DNA from: Lamprocystis purpurea
Lineage (GTDB): Bacteria > Pseudomonadota > Gammaproteobacteria > Chromatiales > Chromatiaceae
Assembly: GCA_020718945.1 (NCBI GenBank)
Contig: DYRB01000175.1
Span: 1 to 6,473, forward strand
DNA: 6,473 nt
Direction: 5' to 3'
The position numbers were made by a program, and so were the translations under genes. Positions 1-5,539 of the stretch are shown here, one piece after another; the stretch's first letter is position 1, and every line of letters begins with the position of its first letter. The notes under the pieces were generated by a model. It saw only the letters and a list, made by a program, of their open reading frames with translations. It was not told where the DNA came from and did no database searches.

Positions 1-1
1 C

Positions 2-52
2 TCCCACGGCAATACCCGCCACTTCAATGACTTGGCCATCCCCAACAGCTAA
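2..52 (+). CDS. 3' end of an unidentified gene (partial)
   Basis: Reading from base 2 gives SHGNTRHFNDLAIPNS followed by TAA at 50-52. Fourteen of the 16 codons end in C or G, the same bias as the confident genes here. The opposite-strand reading of the same bases is open but has mixed third positions, so the plus frame is preferred. It converges on lapB with a 33-base gap. Sixteen residues are too few to name a family, and the rest of the gene lies outside the window. Confidence 0.45.
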   Translation, partial: SHGNTRHFNDLAIPNS

Positions 53-74
53 TGTAGACAGAGCCGGTGGGAAT

Positions 75-94
75 GGGTCCTGGGCTCAGGCCCC
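75..94. terminator. Possible convergent hairpin at the lapB 3' end
   Basis: The bases form a GC-rich stem, GGG-T-CCTG / CAGG-C-CCC, with one mismatch around a GGCT loop. It overlaps the lapB stop codon (86-88, minus strand) in the gap between two convergent genes. There is no T-tract on either side, so it lacks the hallmark of an intrinsic terminator. It may be a chance GC-rich fold. Confidence 0.2.
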
Positions 95-1270
95 GGGCGG
101 TGTCGGCGGAGAGTCCAGACTCGGGTCCATGGAGCCGGGTTGGGTCGCCTTGATGGTCCCCCAGTGCTTGCAGCTCGGGCATTGCCAGTGGAGCCGGCGG
201 GCGACGAACCCGCACTGGTCGCACTGATAGGCGCTCTGGCGGGCACGCAAGCGGCTGACCACGCGCTGGACCGTCTCTGGACAGCCACCCTCGTCGGCGG
301 ATTGCAATTCCAGCAGGCGCTCCAAGGCGGTCAGGTCGGCGTGCTCCGCCAGGTGCGAGACCAGGAAGTCCCGGGCGGCGGCAGGTCCGGCGGCGGCCTC
401 AATGGCATCCGCCAGGGCGGTGGCCAGGGCCGGGCTCGGGTGGCTGGCGTAGAGGCGGCGCAGTTCGGCCTCGAGGTCGGTACCAGGGCAACGCCCCAGG
501 GCGTCGATGAACTTGGGCAGGACATCGGGGATGAACTGGGGCCCCTGCTCGGCGACCCGCCGGCACAGGGCCAGGGCGGCGGCAGCATCCCCATGTCCCA
601 GCTCGATGCGCGCCTGGAGCATCAGGGCCCGCACACACTGGGGGTGGGCCGCCTGGGCCTCTCGCAGGCATTCGCCGGCCTGCTCCGGGTCGCCGGCGCG
701 CAGGGCCTCCTCGGCCAGTTCGCAGCGGTATTGGGCGATCTCCGCCGCCATGGGCCGCCCGGTCAGACCCTGGAGGCGCTCGGCGGCGTTCAGGGCGTTG
801 GTCCAGTCCTTCTCCTGCTGGTAGATCTCGATCAGGGCCTTGAGGGCCCGGCGCCCCTCCGGCTCGATCTCGGTGAGCTCTTGCAGCAGGCTCTCGGCGC
901 GGTCAAACAGCCCGGCGCGCATGTAGTCCTGGGCCAGTTCGTAGAGGGCGAAGCCGCGTTGCTCGCGGTCGAGCCCGGGACGGGCGACCAGGTTCTGGTG
1001 TATGCGGATGGCCCTTTCCACCTCGCCGCGACGGCGGAACAGGCTGCCCAGGGCCAGGTGGATCTCCACCGTCTCGCCGTCCACCTCCGCCAGGCGCAGG
1101 AATACATCTATGGCCTTGTCCGGGCGTTGGTCGAGCAGGTAGTTGAGCCCGCGCAGGAAGGCCGCGTCGGGCACAGTCCCCTGAGCGGCGCAACCCGACC
1201 GGGCATGGCGGGCGGCCCACCAGCCCGAGGCGGCGGCGACCGGCAGGAGCAGGCACAGCCACTCGGTCAC
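86..1270 (-). CDS. lapB: LapB (YciM), TPR and rubredoxin-domain regulator of LPS assembly
   Basis: The product is 394 aa (E. coli LapB is about 389). LapB is an inner-membrane-anchored cytoplasmic protein that works with FtsH to control LpxC degradation and so balances lipopolysaccharide with phospholipid synthesis. Residues 1-20 (MTEWLCLLLPVAAASGWWAA) form the single N-terminal anchor, matching the family's LLLPVAAAxGW signature. Residues 35-325 are helical TPR repeats, including LGSLFRRRGEVERAIRIHQ at 74-92 and the QDYMRAGLFDRAE segment. The C-terminal rubredoxin-like metal site has C350, C353, C364 and C367 (CDQCGF, then WQCPSC), followed by the family's GTIKA. All four cysteines are intact. 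Residues after about 376 are an extra Ser/Pro-rich tail. The start is GTG at 1270-1268, chosen because it places the anchor at residue 1; no strong ribosome binding site precedes it. The usual upstream neighbour lapA is absent, and lapB is divergent from yqgE. Confidence 0.95.
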   Translation of the reverse strand: MTEWLCLLLPVAAASGWWAARHARSGCAAQGTVPDAAFLRGLNYLLDQRPDKAIDVFLRLAEVDGETVEIHLALGSLFRRRGEVERAIRIHQNLVARPGLDREQRGFALYELAQDYMRAGLFDRAESLLQELTEIEPEGRRALKALIEIYQQEKDWTNALNAAERLQGLTGRPMAAEIAQYRCELAEEALRAGDPEQAGECLREAQAAHPQCVRALMLQARIELGHGDAAAALALCRRVAEQGPQFIPDVLPKFIDALGRCPGTDLEAELRRLYASHPSPALATALADAIEAAAGPAAARDFLVSHLAEHADLTALERLLELQSADEGGCPETVQRVVSRLRARQSAYQCDQCGFVARRLHWQCPSCKHWGTIKATQPGSMDPSLDSPPTPPGA

Positions 1271-1498
1271 CGCAGCAACCCGCAGCGATGCACCGATACC
1301 GGACCGGGACGCAGGCCCGTGGCCCGAGAGAGCCGGGTCTTTGGCTCGAACATGATGAAAATCAGTGCCATAGCGCCTAGGAGTGGAGACACCGGCCTAT
1401 GATACAGGCAACGGCGCCGGACCGCATGGTCCCGACCCTGAGGGCCGCCCGGTCCAGGCACACCGGCCTTGCGCCAGCCCCCGAGCGGACCGGATACT
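1271..1498. other. Divergent intergenic region between lapB and yqgE
   Basis: This 228-base spacer must hold the promoters for lapB (leftward) and for the yqgE-pyr operon (rightward). It is less GC-biased than the genes in its middle part (about 1340-1410). I see no convincing -35 elements for either direction, no sigma-32 style promoter, and no attenuator-like hairpin with a T-tract. On the minus strand a 34-codon open frame (1371-1267, starting MALIFIMFEPKTRLS) runs into the lapB start with a GTGA overlap. It does not resemble LapA and is not called as a gene. Open frames on the plus strand that enter from 1399 or 1469 are only upstream extensions of ruvX and yqgE frames. Confidence 0.6.
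1395..1409. promoter_or_regulatory. Imperfect palindrome over a possible -10 element
   Basis: GCCTATGATACAGGC is an imperfect dyad: the outer four bases GCCT/AGGC pair exactly and two inner pairs fail. It contains TATGAT on the plus strand (1398-1403), one base from the sigma-70 -10 consensus. It also contains TATCAT on the minus strand (1404-1399). It sits between divergent genes, so it could be a shared or overlapping promoter with an operator. Neither direction has a recognisable -35 box at 16-18 bases, so this is a weak call. Confidence 0.2.
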
Positions 1499-2068
1499 AT
1501 GCCCATGAGCTTCTCGACCACACTCACCAACCACTTCCTGATCGCGATGCCGGGTCTGCGCGACCCGAACTTCTCGCGGACGGTCACCTATATCTGCGAG
1601 CACAGCGACCAGGGGGCCATGGGCATCGTCATCAACCGCCCTATGGATATACGCCTGGGCGAGGTCCTGTCCCAACTGGACATAGATTCCGACGACCCGC
1701 GGGTCCTGGGCGCCACGGTCTACCTGGGCGGGCCTGTGCAGCCGGACCGCGGCTTCGTGCTCCACACCGCCGGAGAGTCCTTCGAGTCCACCCTGTCCAT
1801 CACCCCGGACATCAGCGTCACCACCTCCCGGGATGTGCTGGAGGCCATCGCCGCCGGGCGCGGCCCCCAGCGCAGCCTGGTGGCCCTGGGCTACGCCGGT
1901 TGGGCAGGCGGCCAACTCGAGGACGAGATCGGCGCCAACTCCTGGCTCAGCGGCCCGGCCGACGACCACATCATATTCCGCCTGCCCAACGAGGCCCGCT
2001 GGCTAGCCGCCGCCCAGCTCCTGGGGGTCGATCTCAATCTGCTGAGCGCCGAGGCGGGCCACGCCTGA
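1499..2068 (+). CDS. yqgE: YqgE/AlgH family protein (DUF179)
   Basis: The product is 189 aa (E. coli YqgE is about 187). The family is widespread in proteobacteria and its biochemical role is not established; AlgH in Pseudomonas was linked to alginate regulation. Family signatures are present in order: NHFLIAMP at 11-18, EHSDQGAMGIVINRP at 34-48, YLGGPV at 75-80, GYAGWAGGQLEDEI at 131-144 and NSWL at 147-150. There is no signal peptide or membrane segment. ATG at 1499 is chosen because NHFLIAMP then falls at the family's usual distance from the N-terminus. ATG at 1505 is almost equally good, and a TTG at 1469 would add ten residues with no family support. A weak GAGCGGA at 1483-1489 precedes the start. 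The gene is first in the operon and lies 14 bases before ruvX. Confidence 0.93.
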   Translation: MPMSFSTTLTNHFLIAMPGLRDPNFSRTVTYICEHSDQGAMGIVINRPMDIRLGEVLSQLDIDSDDPRVLGATVYLGGPVQPDRGFVLHTAGESFESTLSITPDISVTTSRDVLEAIAAGRGPQRSLVALGYAGWAGGQLEDEIGANSWLSGPADDHIIFRLPNEARWLAAAQLLGVDLNLLSAEAGHA

Positions 2069-2082
2069 CCCGATACCCTTCA

Positions 2083-2484
2083 ATGGCAACCCTGCTGGGC
2101 TTCGACTATGGCCCGCGCAAGATCGGCGTGGCGGTGGGTCAGACCATCACCGGCTCGGCCTCCCCCCTGACCACGCTGCGCAGTCACGGCGAACGCCCGG
2201 ACTGGGCCCGTATCGAGGGCCTGATCCGCGAATGGCAGCCGGACGCCGCCGTGGTCGGACTGCCCTACAACATGGACGACAGCGAGACCGAGCTGGCCCC
2301 CCGCGCCCGCCGCTTCGCCCGGCAGCTTCAAGGCCGGTTCGGACTGGAGGTCCATATGATCGACGAGCGCCTGACCTCCATCGAGGCCCGGCGCCAACTG
2401 GGGCGCGCCGCCACCTCCCTGGAGCGGATCGACGCCATGGCCGCAAAACTCATCCTGGAAACCTGGCTTTGTGAGCACCACTGA
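2083..2484 (+). CDS. ruvX: RuvX (YqgF), Holliday-junction resolvase-like RNase H-fold nuclease
   Basis: The product is 133 aa (E. coli YqgF is 138). This RNase H-fold family is linked to Holliday-junction resolution and to 16S rRNA 5'-end maturation. Catalytic acidic positions are in place: D8 in GFDYGPRKIGVAVG (6-19), the DERLTS motif with D94 and E95, and D117 in the C-terminal helix ERIDAMAAKLILE. VVGLPYNMD at 57-65 is the conserved V-G-L-P segment. The frame is open far upstream (to 1399), but that part lies over yqgE in another frame, and the family starts at MATLLGFDYG, so ATG at 2083 is the start. No good Shine-Dalgarno sequence precedes it; with yqgE ending 14 bases upstream, translation may be coupled. 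The end overlaps pyrR by 14 bases. Confidence 0.95.
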   Translation: MATLLGFDYGPRKIGVAVGQTITGSASPLTTLRSHGERPDWARIEGLIREWQPDAAVVGLPYNMDDSETELAPRARRFARQLQGRFGLEVHMIDERLTSIEARRQLGRAATSLERIDAMAAKLILETWLCEHH

Positions 2485-3250
2485 CACCTGGAAGGCCCCG
2501 CAAGCGGTGGAGGCGGCCCTGCGCCGCATGGGCACCGAGTTGACCGAACTGCTGAGCAGCCGCGGCATCGACCGCCCCCTCATGGTCGGCATCCACACCG
2601 GCGGGGTCTGGGTGGCGGAGCGCCTACACCGCGACCTGGGCCTGACCGAGCCCCTCGGGCACCTGGACATCTCCTTCTACCGCGATGACTTCACCCGCAT
2701 CGGCAGCCACCCCCAGGTGCGCCCCAGCCACTTGCCGCTGCCCATCGACGACCGCCACCTGATCCTGGTGGACGACGTGGTGCAGACCGGGCGGACCATC
2801 CGCGCCGCCCTGAACATCCTGTTCGACTATGGGCGCCCGGCCTCGGTGGTGCTGGCCGCCCTGGTGGAACGCGACGGCCGCGAGTTGCCCATGGCCCCGG
2901 ACATCGTCGGGTTGCATGTGCGCCTGGAGCCCGGCCAACAGATCAAGCTGGTCGCCGTTCCAGACGCGCCCAGCACGCCTCGCCTCCCTGGGGGCGAACT
3001 GGTCGCCGCTCCAGACGCGCCCAGCACGCCTCCCCTCCCTGGGGGCGAACTGGTCGCCGTTCCAGACGCGCCCAGCACGCCTCCCGTCCCTGGGGGCGAA
3101 CTGGTCGCCGCTCCAGACGCGCCCTGCACGCCCGCCGTCCCTGGGGGCGAACTGGTCGCCGGGCCCGCCCTGGCCCTGGAGGTCGGGGAGATCCCCAAGG
3201 AGCGCCAGAAGCGGCCAAGGCCCGCGGCGCCGGTGGAAGCAACACCATGA
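2471..3250 (+). CDS. pyrR: PyrR, PRPP-binding pyrimidine regulatory protein with a 68-residue repeat insertion
   Basis: PyrR is a type I phosphoribosyltransferase-fold regulator of pyrimidine genes; in Bacillus it binds pyr mRNA and also has uracil phosphoribosyltransferase activity. The PRPP loop is clear (LILVDDVVQTGRTIRAAL, 97-114). Other family blocks are VGIHTGGVWVAERL (39-52), LDISFYRDDF (65-74), the HPQVRPSHLP segment, LFDYGRPASVVLAALV and RELPMAPDIVG (137-147). The product is 259 aa; relatives are about 170-190. The excess is four 17-residue repeats at 161-228. Deleting them joins QQIKL to VAGPALALEV, the expected continuation of the family, and leaves 191 aa. The tail after 240 is basic and Pro-rich (KERQKRPRP). 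The start is GTG at 2471, giving the family's spacing; GGAA at 2457-2460 may serve as ribosome binding site. The alternative ATG at 2528 would cut the first helix. It overlaps ruvX by 14 bases and pyrB by 4 (ATGA). Whether the enzymatic activity survives cannot be told. Confidence 0.93.
   Translation: MSTTDTWKAPQAVEAALRRMGTELTELLSSRGIDRPLMVGIHTGGVWVAERLHRDLGLTEPLGHLDISFYRDDFTRIGSHPQVRPSHLPLPIDDRHLILVDDVVQTGRTIRAALNILFDYGRPASVVLAALVERDGRELPMAPDIVGLHVRLEPGQQIKLVAVPDAPSTPRLPGGELVAAPDAPSTPPLPGGELVAVPDAPSTPPVPGGELVAAPDAPCTPAVPGGELVAGPALALEVGEIPKERQKRPRPAAPVEATP
2951..3160 (+). repeat. Four 51-bp tandem repeats plus a 6-bp partial copy, inside pyrR
   Basis: Units start at 2951, 3002, 3053 and 3104, each exactly 51 bp, followed by GTCGCC (3155-3160) as a partial fifth unit. 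Neighbouring units differ at 2, 2 and 4 positions. Each unit encodes 17 residues, for example VAVPDAPSTPRLPGGEL, so copy-number change stays in frame. The 9-mer CTGGTCGCC occurs at both outer edges (2948-2956 and 3152-3160) and at every internal junction. Each junction also forms an inverted repeat, GGCGA-ACTGG-TCGCC (2993-3007, 3044-3058, 3095-3109, 3146-3160). Codons CCA, CCT, ACG, GCG and GAA recur here although the surrounding gene mostly prefers other synonyms, which suggests an inserted origin. There are no variable spacers, so it is not a CRISPR array. Confidence 0.97.
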
Positions 3251-4245
3251 GCGCCTTTGTCAATCAACTGGATACCCAGGGTAACCTCAAGCACTTTCTG
3301 ACCATCGAGGGCCTAAGCCGGGACCTGCTGATCGACATCCTCGACCGCAGCGAGGCCTTCCTCGGCGTGGCCCGCCAGGCGGTGAAGAAGGTCCCCTTGT
3401 GCAAGGGCAAGGTGGTGGCCAACCTGTTCTTCGAGAACAGCACCCGCACCCGCACCACCTTCGAGCTGGCGGCCAAGCGTCTGTCGGCGGACGTGCTCAA
3501 CCTCAATATCTCCACCTCCGCCACGGCCAAGGGCGAGACCCTGCTCGACACATTGCGCAATCTGGAGGCCATGCATGTGGACATGTTCGTGGTGCGCCAC
3601 GCCGACAGCGGCGCCGCCCACTTCATCGCCCGCCATGCCGACCCCCATGTGAGCATCATCAACGCCGGGGACGGGCGTCACGCCCACCCGACCCAGGGCA
3701 TGCTCGACATGTTCACCATCCGCCAGAAGAAGCCGGACTTCGCCGGGCTGACCGTGGCCATAGTCGGTGACCTGCTGCATTCCCGGGTCGCCCGCTCCCA
3801 GATCCAGGCCCTGAACACCCTGGGCACAGGCGAGGTGCGGGTCATAGCCCCGCGCACCCTGATCCCGGCCCAGGCCGAGTCCCTGGGGGTGCGGGTCTTC
3901 CATTCGTTGCCCGACGGGGTCCGGGACGCCGATGTCATCATCCTGCTGCGCCTGCAACGCGAGCGCATGAGCGGGGCCCTGCTGCCCAGCGAGCATGAGT
4001 ACTTTCGGCTCTTCGGTCTCACCGAGAAGCGCCTGCGCGGGGCCAAGCCCGACGCCATTGTCATGCACCCAGGGCCTATCAACCGCGGGGTGGAGATGGA
4101 CTCGGAGGTCGCCGATGGCCCGCGCTCGGTGATCCTGGAGCAAGTCAGCAACGGCATAGCGGTGCGCATGGCCATCATGTCCCTGTGCATCGGCACCCAG
4201 AACCTGCACCAAAGCACGAACAATCAGGATCAGGCCCATGGCTGA
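3247..4245 (+). CDS. pyrB: Aspartate carbamoyltransferase catalytic chain PyrB
   Basis: PyrB condenses carbamoyl phosphate with L-aspartate to carbamoyl aspartate, the committed step of pyrimidine synthesis, in the cytoplasm. The product is 332 aa. The carbamoyl-phosphate loop FFENSTRTRTTFE is at 61-73, the 80s-loop lysine is K95 in SATAKGET, HPTQ is at 147-150, GDLLHSRVARS at 174-184, the aspartate-binding LRLQRER at 234-240 and HPGPINRG at 274-281. All catalytic residues appear intact. The N-terminal extension (about 20 residues before TIEGLSRD) is typical of the Pseudomonas-type enzymes that form a dodecamer with a PyrC' partner, and pyrC' follows directly. No regulatory-chain gene (pyrI) is present. 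The start ATG overlaps the pyrR stop as ATGA, with GGAAG at 3235-3239 as ribosome binding site. The 3' end overlaps pyrC' by 8 bases. Confidence 0.98.
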   Translation: MSAFVNQLDTQGNLKHFLTIEGLSRDLLIDILDRSEAFLGVARQAVKKVPLCKGKVVANLFFENSTRTRTTFELAAKRLSADVLNLNISTSATAKGETLLDTLRNLEAMHVDMFVVRHADSGAAHFIARHADPHVSIINAGDGRHAHPTQGMLDMFTIRQKKPDFAGLTVAIVGDLLHSRVARSQIQALNTLGTGEVRVIAPRTLIPAQAESLGVRVFHSLPDGVRDADVIILLRLQRERMSGALLPSEHEYFRLFGLTEKRLRGAKPDAIVMHPGPINRGVEMDSEVADGPRSVILEQVSNGIAVRMAIMSLCIGTQNLHQSTNNQDQAHG

Positions 4246-5539
4246 GTCGGAGTACATCAGCATCCGCGGCGGCCGGCTCATAGATCCGGCCAACGGCATC
4301 GACGCCTTCCTCGACCTGCACATAGCCCAGGGCGAGGTGGTCGCGGTTGGCCCGGCCCCCGCCGGGTTCTCCCCGGACCGGGTGCTGGAGGCCGACGGCC
4401 AGGTGGTCTGCCCCGGGATCATCGACCTGTGCGCCCGGGTGCGGGAGCCCGGCCTGGAGCACAAGGCAACCATCGCCAGCGAGACAATGGCGGCGGCAAG
4501 CGCCGGCATCACCACCCTGTGCTGCCCGCCGGACACGGACCCGGTGATCGATACCCCGGCGGTGGCCCAGCTCATTTACCAGACCGCCCAGCGCCGCGGG
4601 GCGGCCCGGGTGCTGCCCGCCGGGGCCCTGACCCAGGGGCTGGCGGGCAAGCAGATCACCGAGATGGCGGCCCTCAAGCGGGCCGGCTGCCCGGTCATGA
4701 GCCATGCGGACCGCCCCATCGCCAACACCCAGGTCCAGCGCCGGGCCATGGAGTACGCGGCCAGCTTCGACCTGACCGTGTTCCTGCACCCGGAGGACGC
4801 CTGGCTGCGCGAGGGCGGCTGCGTCCATGAGGGCCAGGTCGGCACCCGTCTGGGCCTGCCCGGCATACCCCAGGCGGCGGAGACCGTGGCCGTGGCCCGG
4901 GACCTGGCCCTGGCCGAGCAGACCGGGGCACGGATCCACTTCCGCGGCCTGTCCACTGCCCGGGCCACGGAGATGCTGGCCGAGGCCCGGCAGCGACAGA
5001 TCGCCGCCAGCGCCGACGTCAGCGCCCACCAGTTGATCCTGACCGAGGCCGACGTGGACGGCTTCGACGCCAACTGCCGGGTAATACCGCCCCTGCGTAC
5101 CCTGGCTGATCGCGACGCCCTGCGCCGCGCCGTGGCCGACGGCACCATCTCGGCCATTTGCTCCGACCACCAGCCCCACGACGCCGACGCCAAGCTGGCC
5201 CCCTTCCCCGCCGCCGCCCCCGGTATGTCCGCCCTGGAGACCCTGCTGCCCCTGGTCCTGGGGCTGGTCGCCGAGGGCATCATGGACCTGCCCACCGCCA
5301 TAGCCCGACTCACCTGGGGCCCGGCGGAGATCCTCGGCCTGCCCCTGGGGCGCCTGGACCAGGGCCGCAGCGCCGACATCTGCATCTTCGACCCCCAGGC
5401 GGTCTGGACCCTCACCGAGGCGGACCTGGTCAGCCGCGGGCGCAATACCCCCTTCATCGGCCGTAGCTTCCAGGGGCGGGTGACCTGGACCCTGTTCCAG
5501 GGCCGGGTGGTCTTCAGGCGCAATCGGGAGGAGGCATGA
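4238..5539 (+). CDS. pyrC': PyrC', non-catalytic dihydroorotase-like partner of PyrB
   Basis: The product is 433 aa with an amidohydrolase fold. Active dihydroorotases of this type have HxH in PGxxDxHxHxREPG; here the segment reads PGIIDLCARVREPG (59-72), so the two histidines are C65 and R67. The usual SDDG metal-bridging motif is SHAD (155-158). The ligand histidine of the HxxHxST motif is G237 (HFRGLST). H184 and D310 remain. This pattern of loss matches the PyrC' proteins of Pseudomonas, which are required for assembly of the PyrB dodecamer but have no dihydroorotase activity. The order pyrB-pyrC' and the CARxREPG sequence support that role, so an active pyrC should exist elsewhere. ATG at 4238 overlaps the pyrB stop by 8 bases; AGGA at 4226-4229 is a plausible ribosome binding site. 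Automatic annotation would probably call it simply dihydroorotase. Confidence 0.93.
   Translation: MAESEYISIRGGRLIDPANGIDAFLDLHIAQGEVVAVGPAPAGFSPDRVLEADGQVVCPGIIDLCARVREPGLEHKATIASETMAAASAGITTLCCPPDTDPVIDTPAVAQLIYQTAQRRGAARVLPAGALTQGLAGKQITEMAALKRAGCPVMSHADRPIANTQVQRRAMEYAASFDLTVFLHPEDAWLREGGCVHEGQVGTRLGLPGIPQAAETVAVARDLALAEQTGARIHFRGLSTARATEMLAEARQRQIAASADVSAHQLILTEADVDGFDANCRVIPPLRTLADRDALRRAVADGTISAICSDHQPHDADAKLAPFPAAAPGMSALETLLPLVLGLVAEGIMDLPTAIARLTWGPAEILGLPLGRLDQGRSADICIFDPQAVWTLTEADLVSRGRNTPFIGRSFQGRVTWTLFQGRVVFRRNREEA
5526..5534 (+). promoter_or_regulatory. Strong Shine-Dalgarno sequence for the pyrK-like gene
   Basis: GGGAGGAGG lies just before the ATG at 5536 and inside the last codons of pyrC'. 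It is the best ribosome binding site in the operon, though the 3' AGGAGG leaves only one base before ATG; pairing through GGGAGG (5526-5531) would leave four. The start also overlaps the pyrC' stop (ATGA). Confidence 0.65.

Noticed and set aside
140..1402. 420-codon open frame on the plus strand across lapB
   Set aside because: It is exactly antisense to lapB, which has clear family motifs and a rubredoxin site. The antisense product is Gly/Gln-rich low-complexity sequence, as expected for the complement of a GC-rich gene.
1271..1498. PyrR-binding attenuator in the operon leader
   Set aside because: I looked for mutually exclusive hairpins with a T-tract and found none in the leader before yqgE or in the short gene junctions.
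1494..1500. ATACTAT as a -10 promoter box
   Set aside because: It overlaps the yqgE start codon, so a transcript from it would lack the start.
1399..2082. N-terminal extension of ruvX back to an ATG at 1399
   Set aside because: This part is yqgE read in another frame. RuvX proteins begin at the MATLLGFDYG-type segment, and 133 aa is the normal length.
2951..3160. CRISPR array
   Set aside because: The units abut directly without variable spacers, are read in frame as part of pyrR, and no cas genes are nearby.
2829..3284. Separate gene in an alternative frame across the repeat array
   Set aside because: All the evidence for coding lies in the pyrR frame. The other frames stay open only because the repeats are GC-rich and lack stops.
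3313..4575. 420-codon open frame on the minus strand across pyrB and pyrC'
   Set aside because: It spans two genes on the opposite strand, has no recognisable domain, and arises from GC-rich codon bias.
4238..5539. Active dihydroorotase PyrC
   Set aside because: HxH, the SDDG metal motif and another ligand histidine are replaced, in the same way as in known inactive PyrC' proteins.
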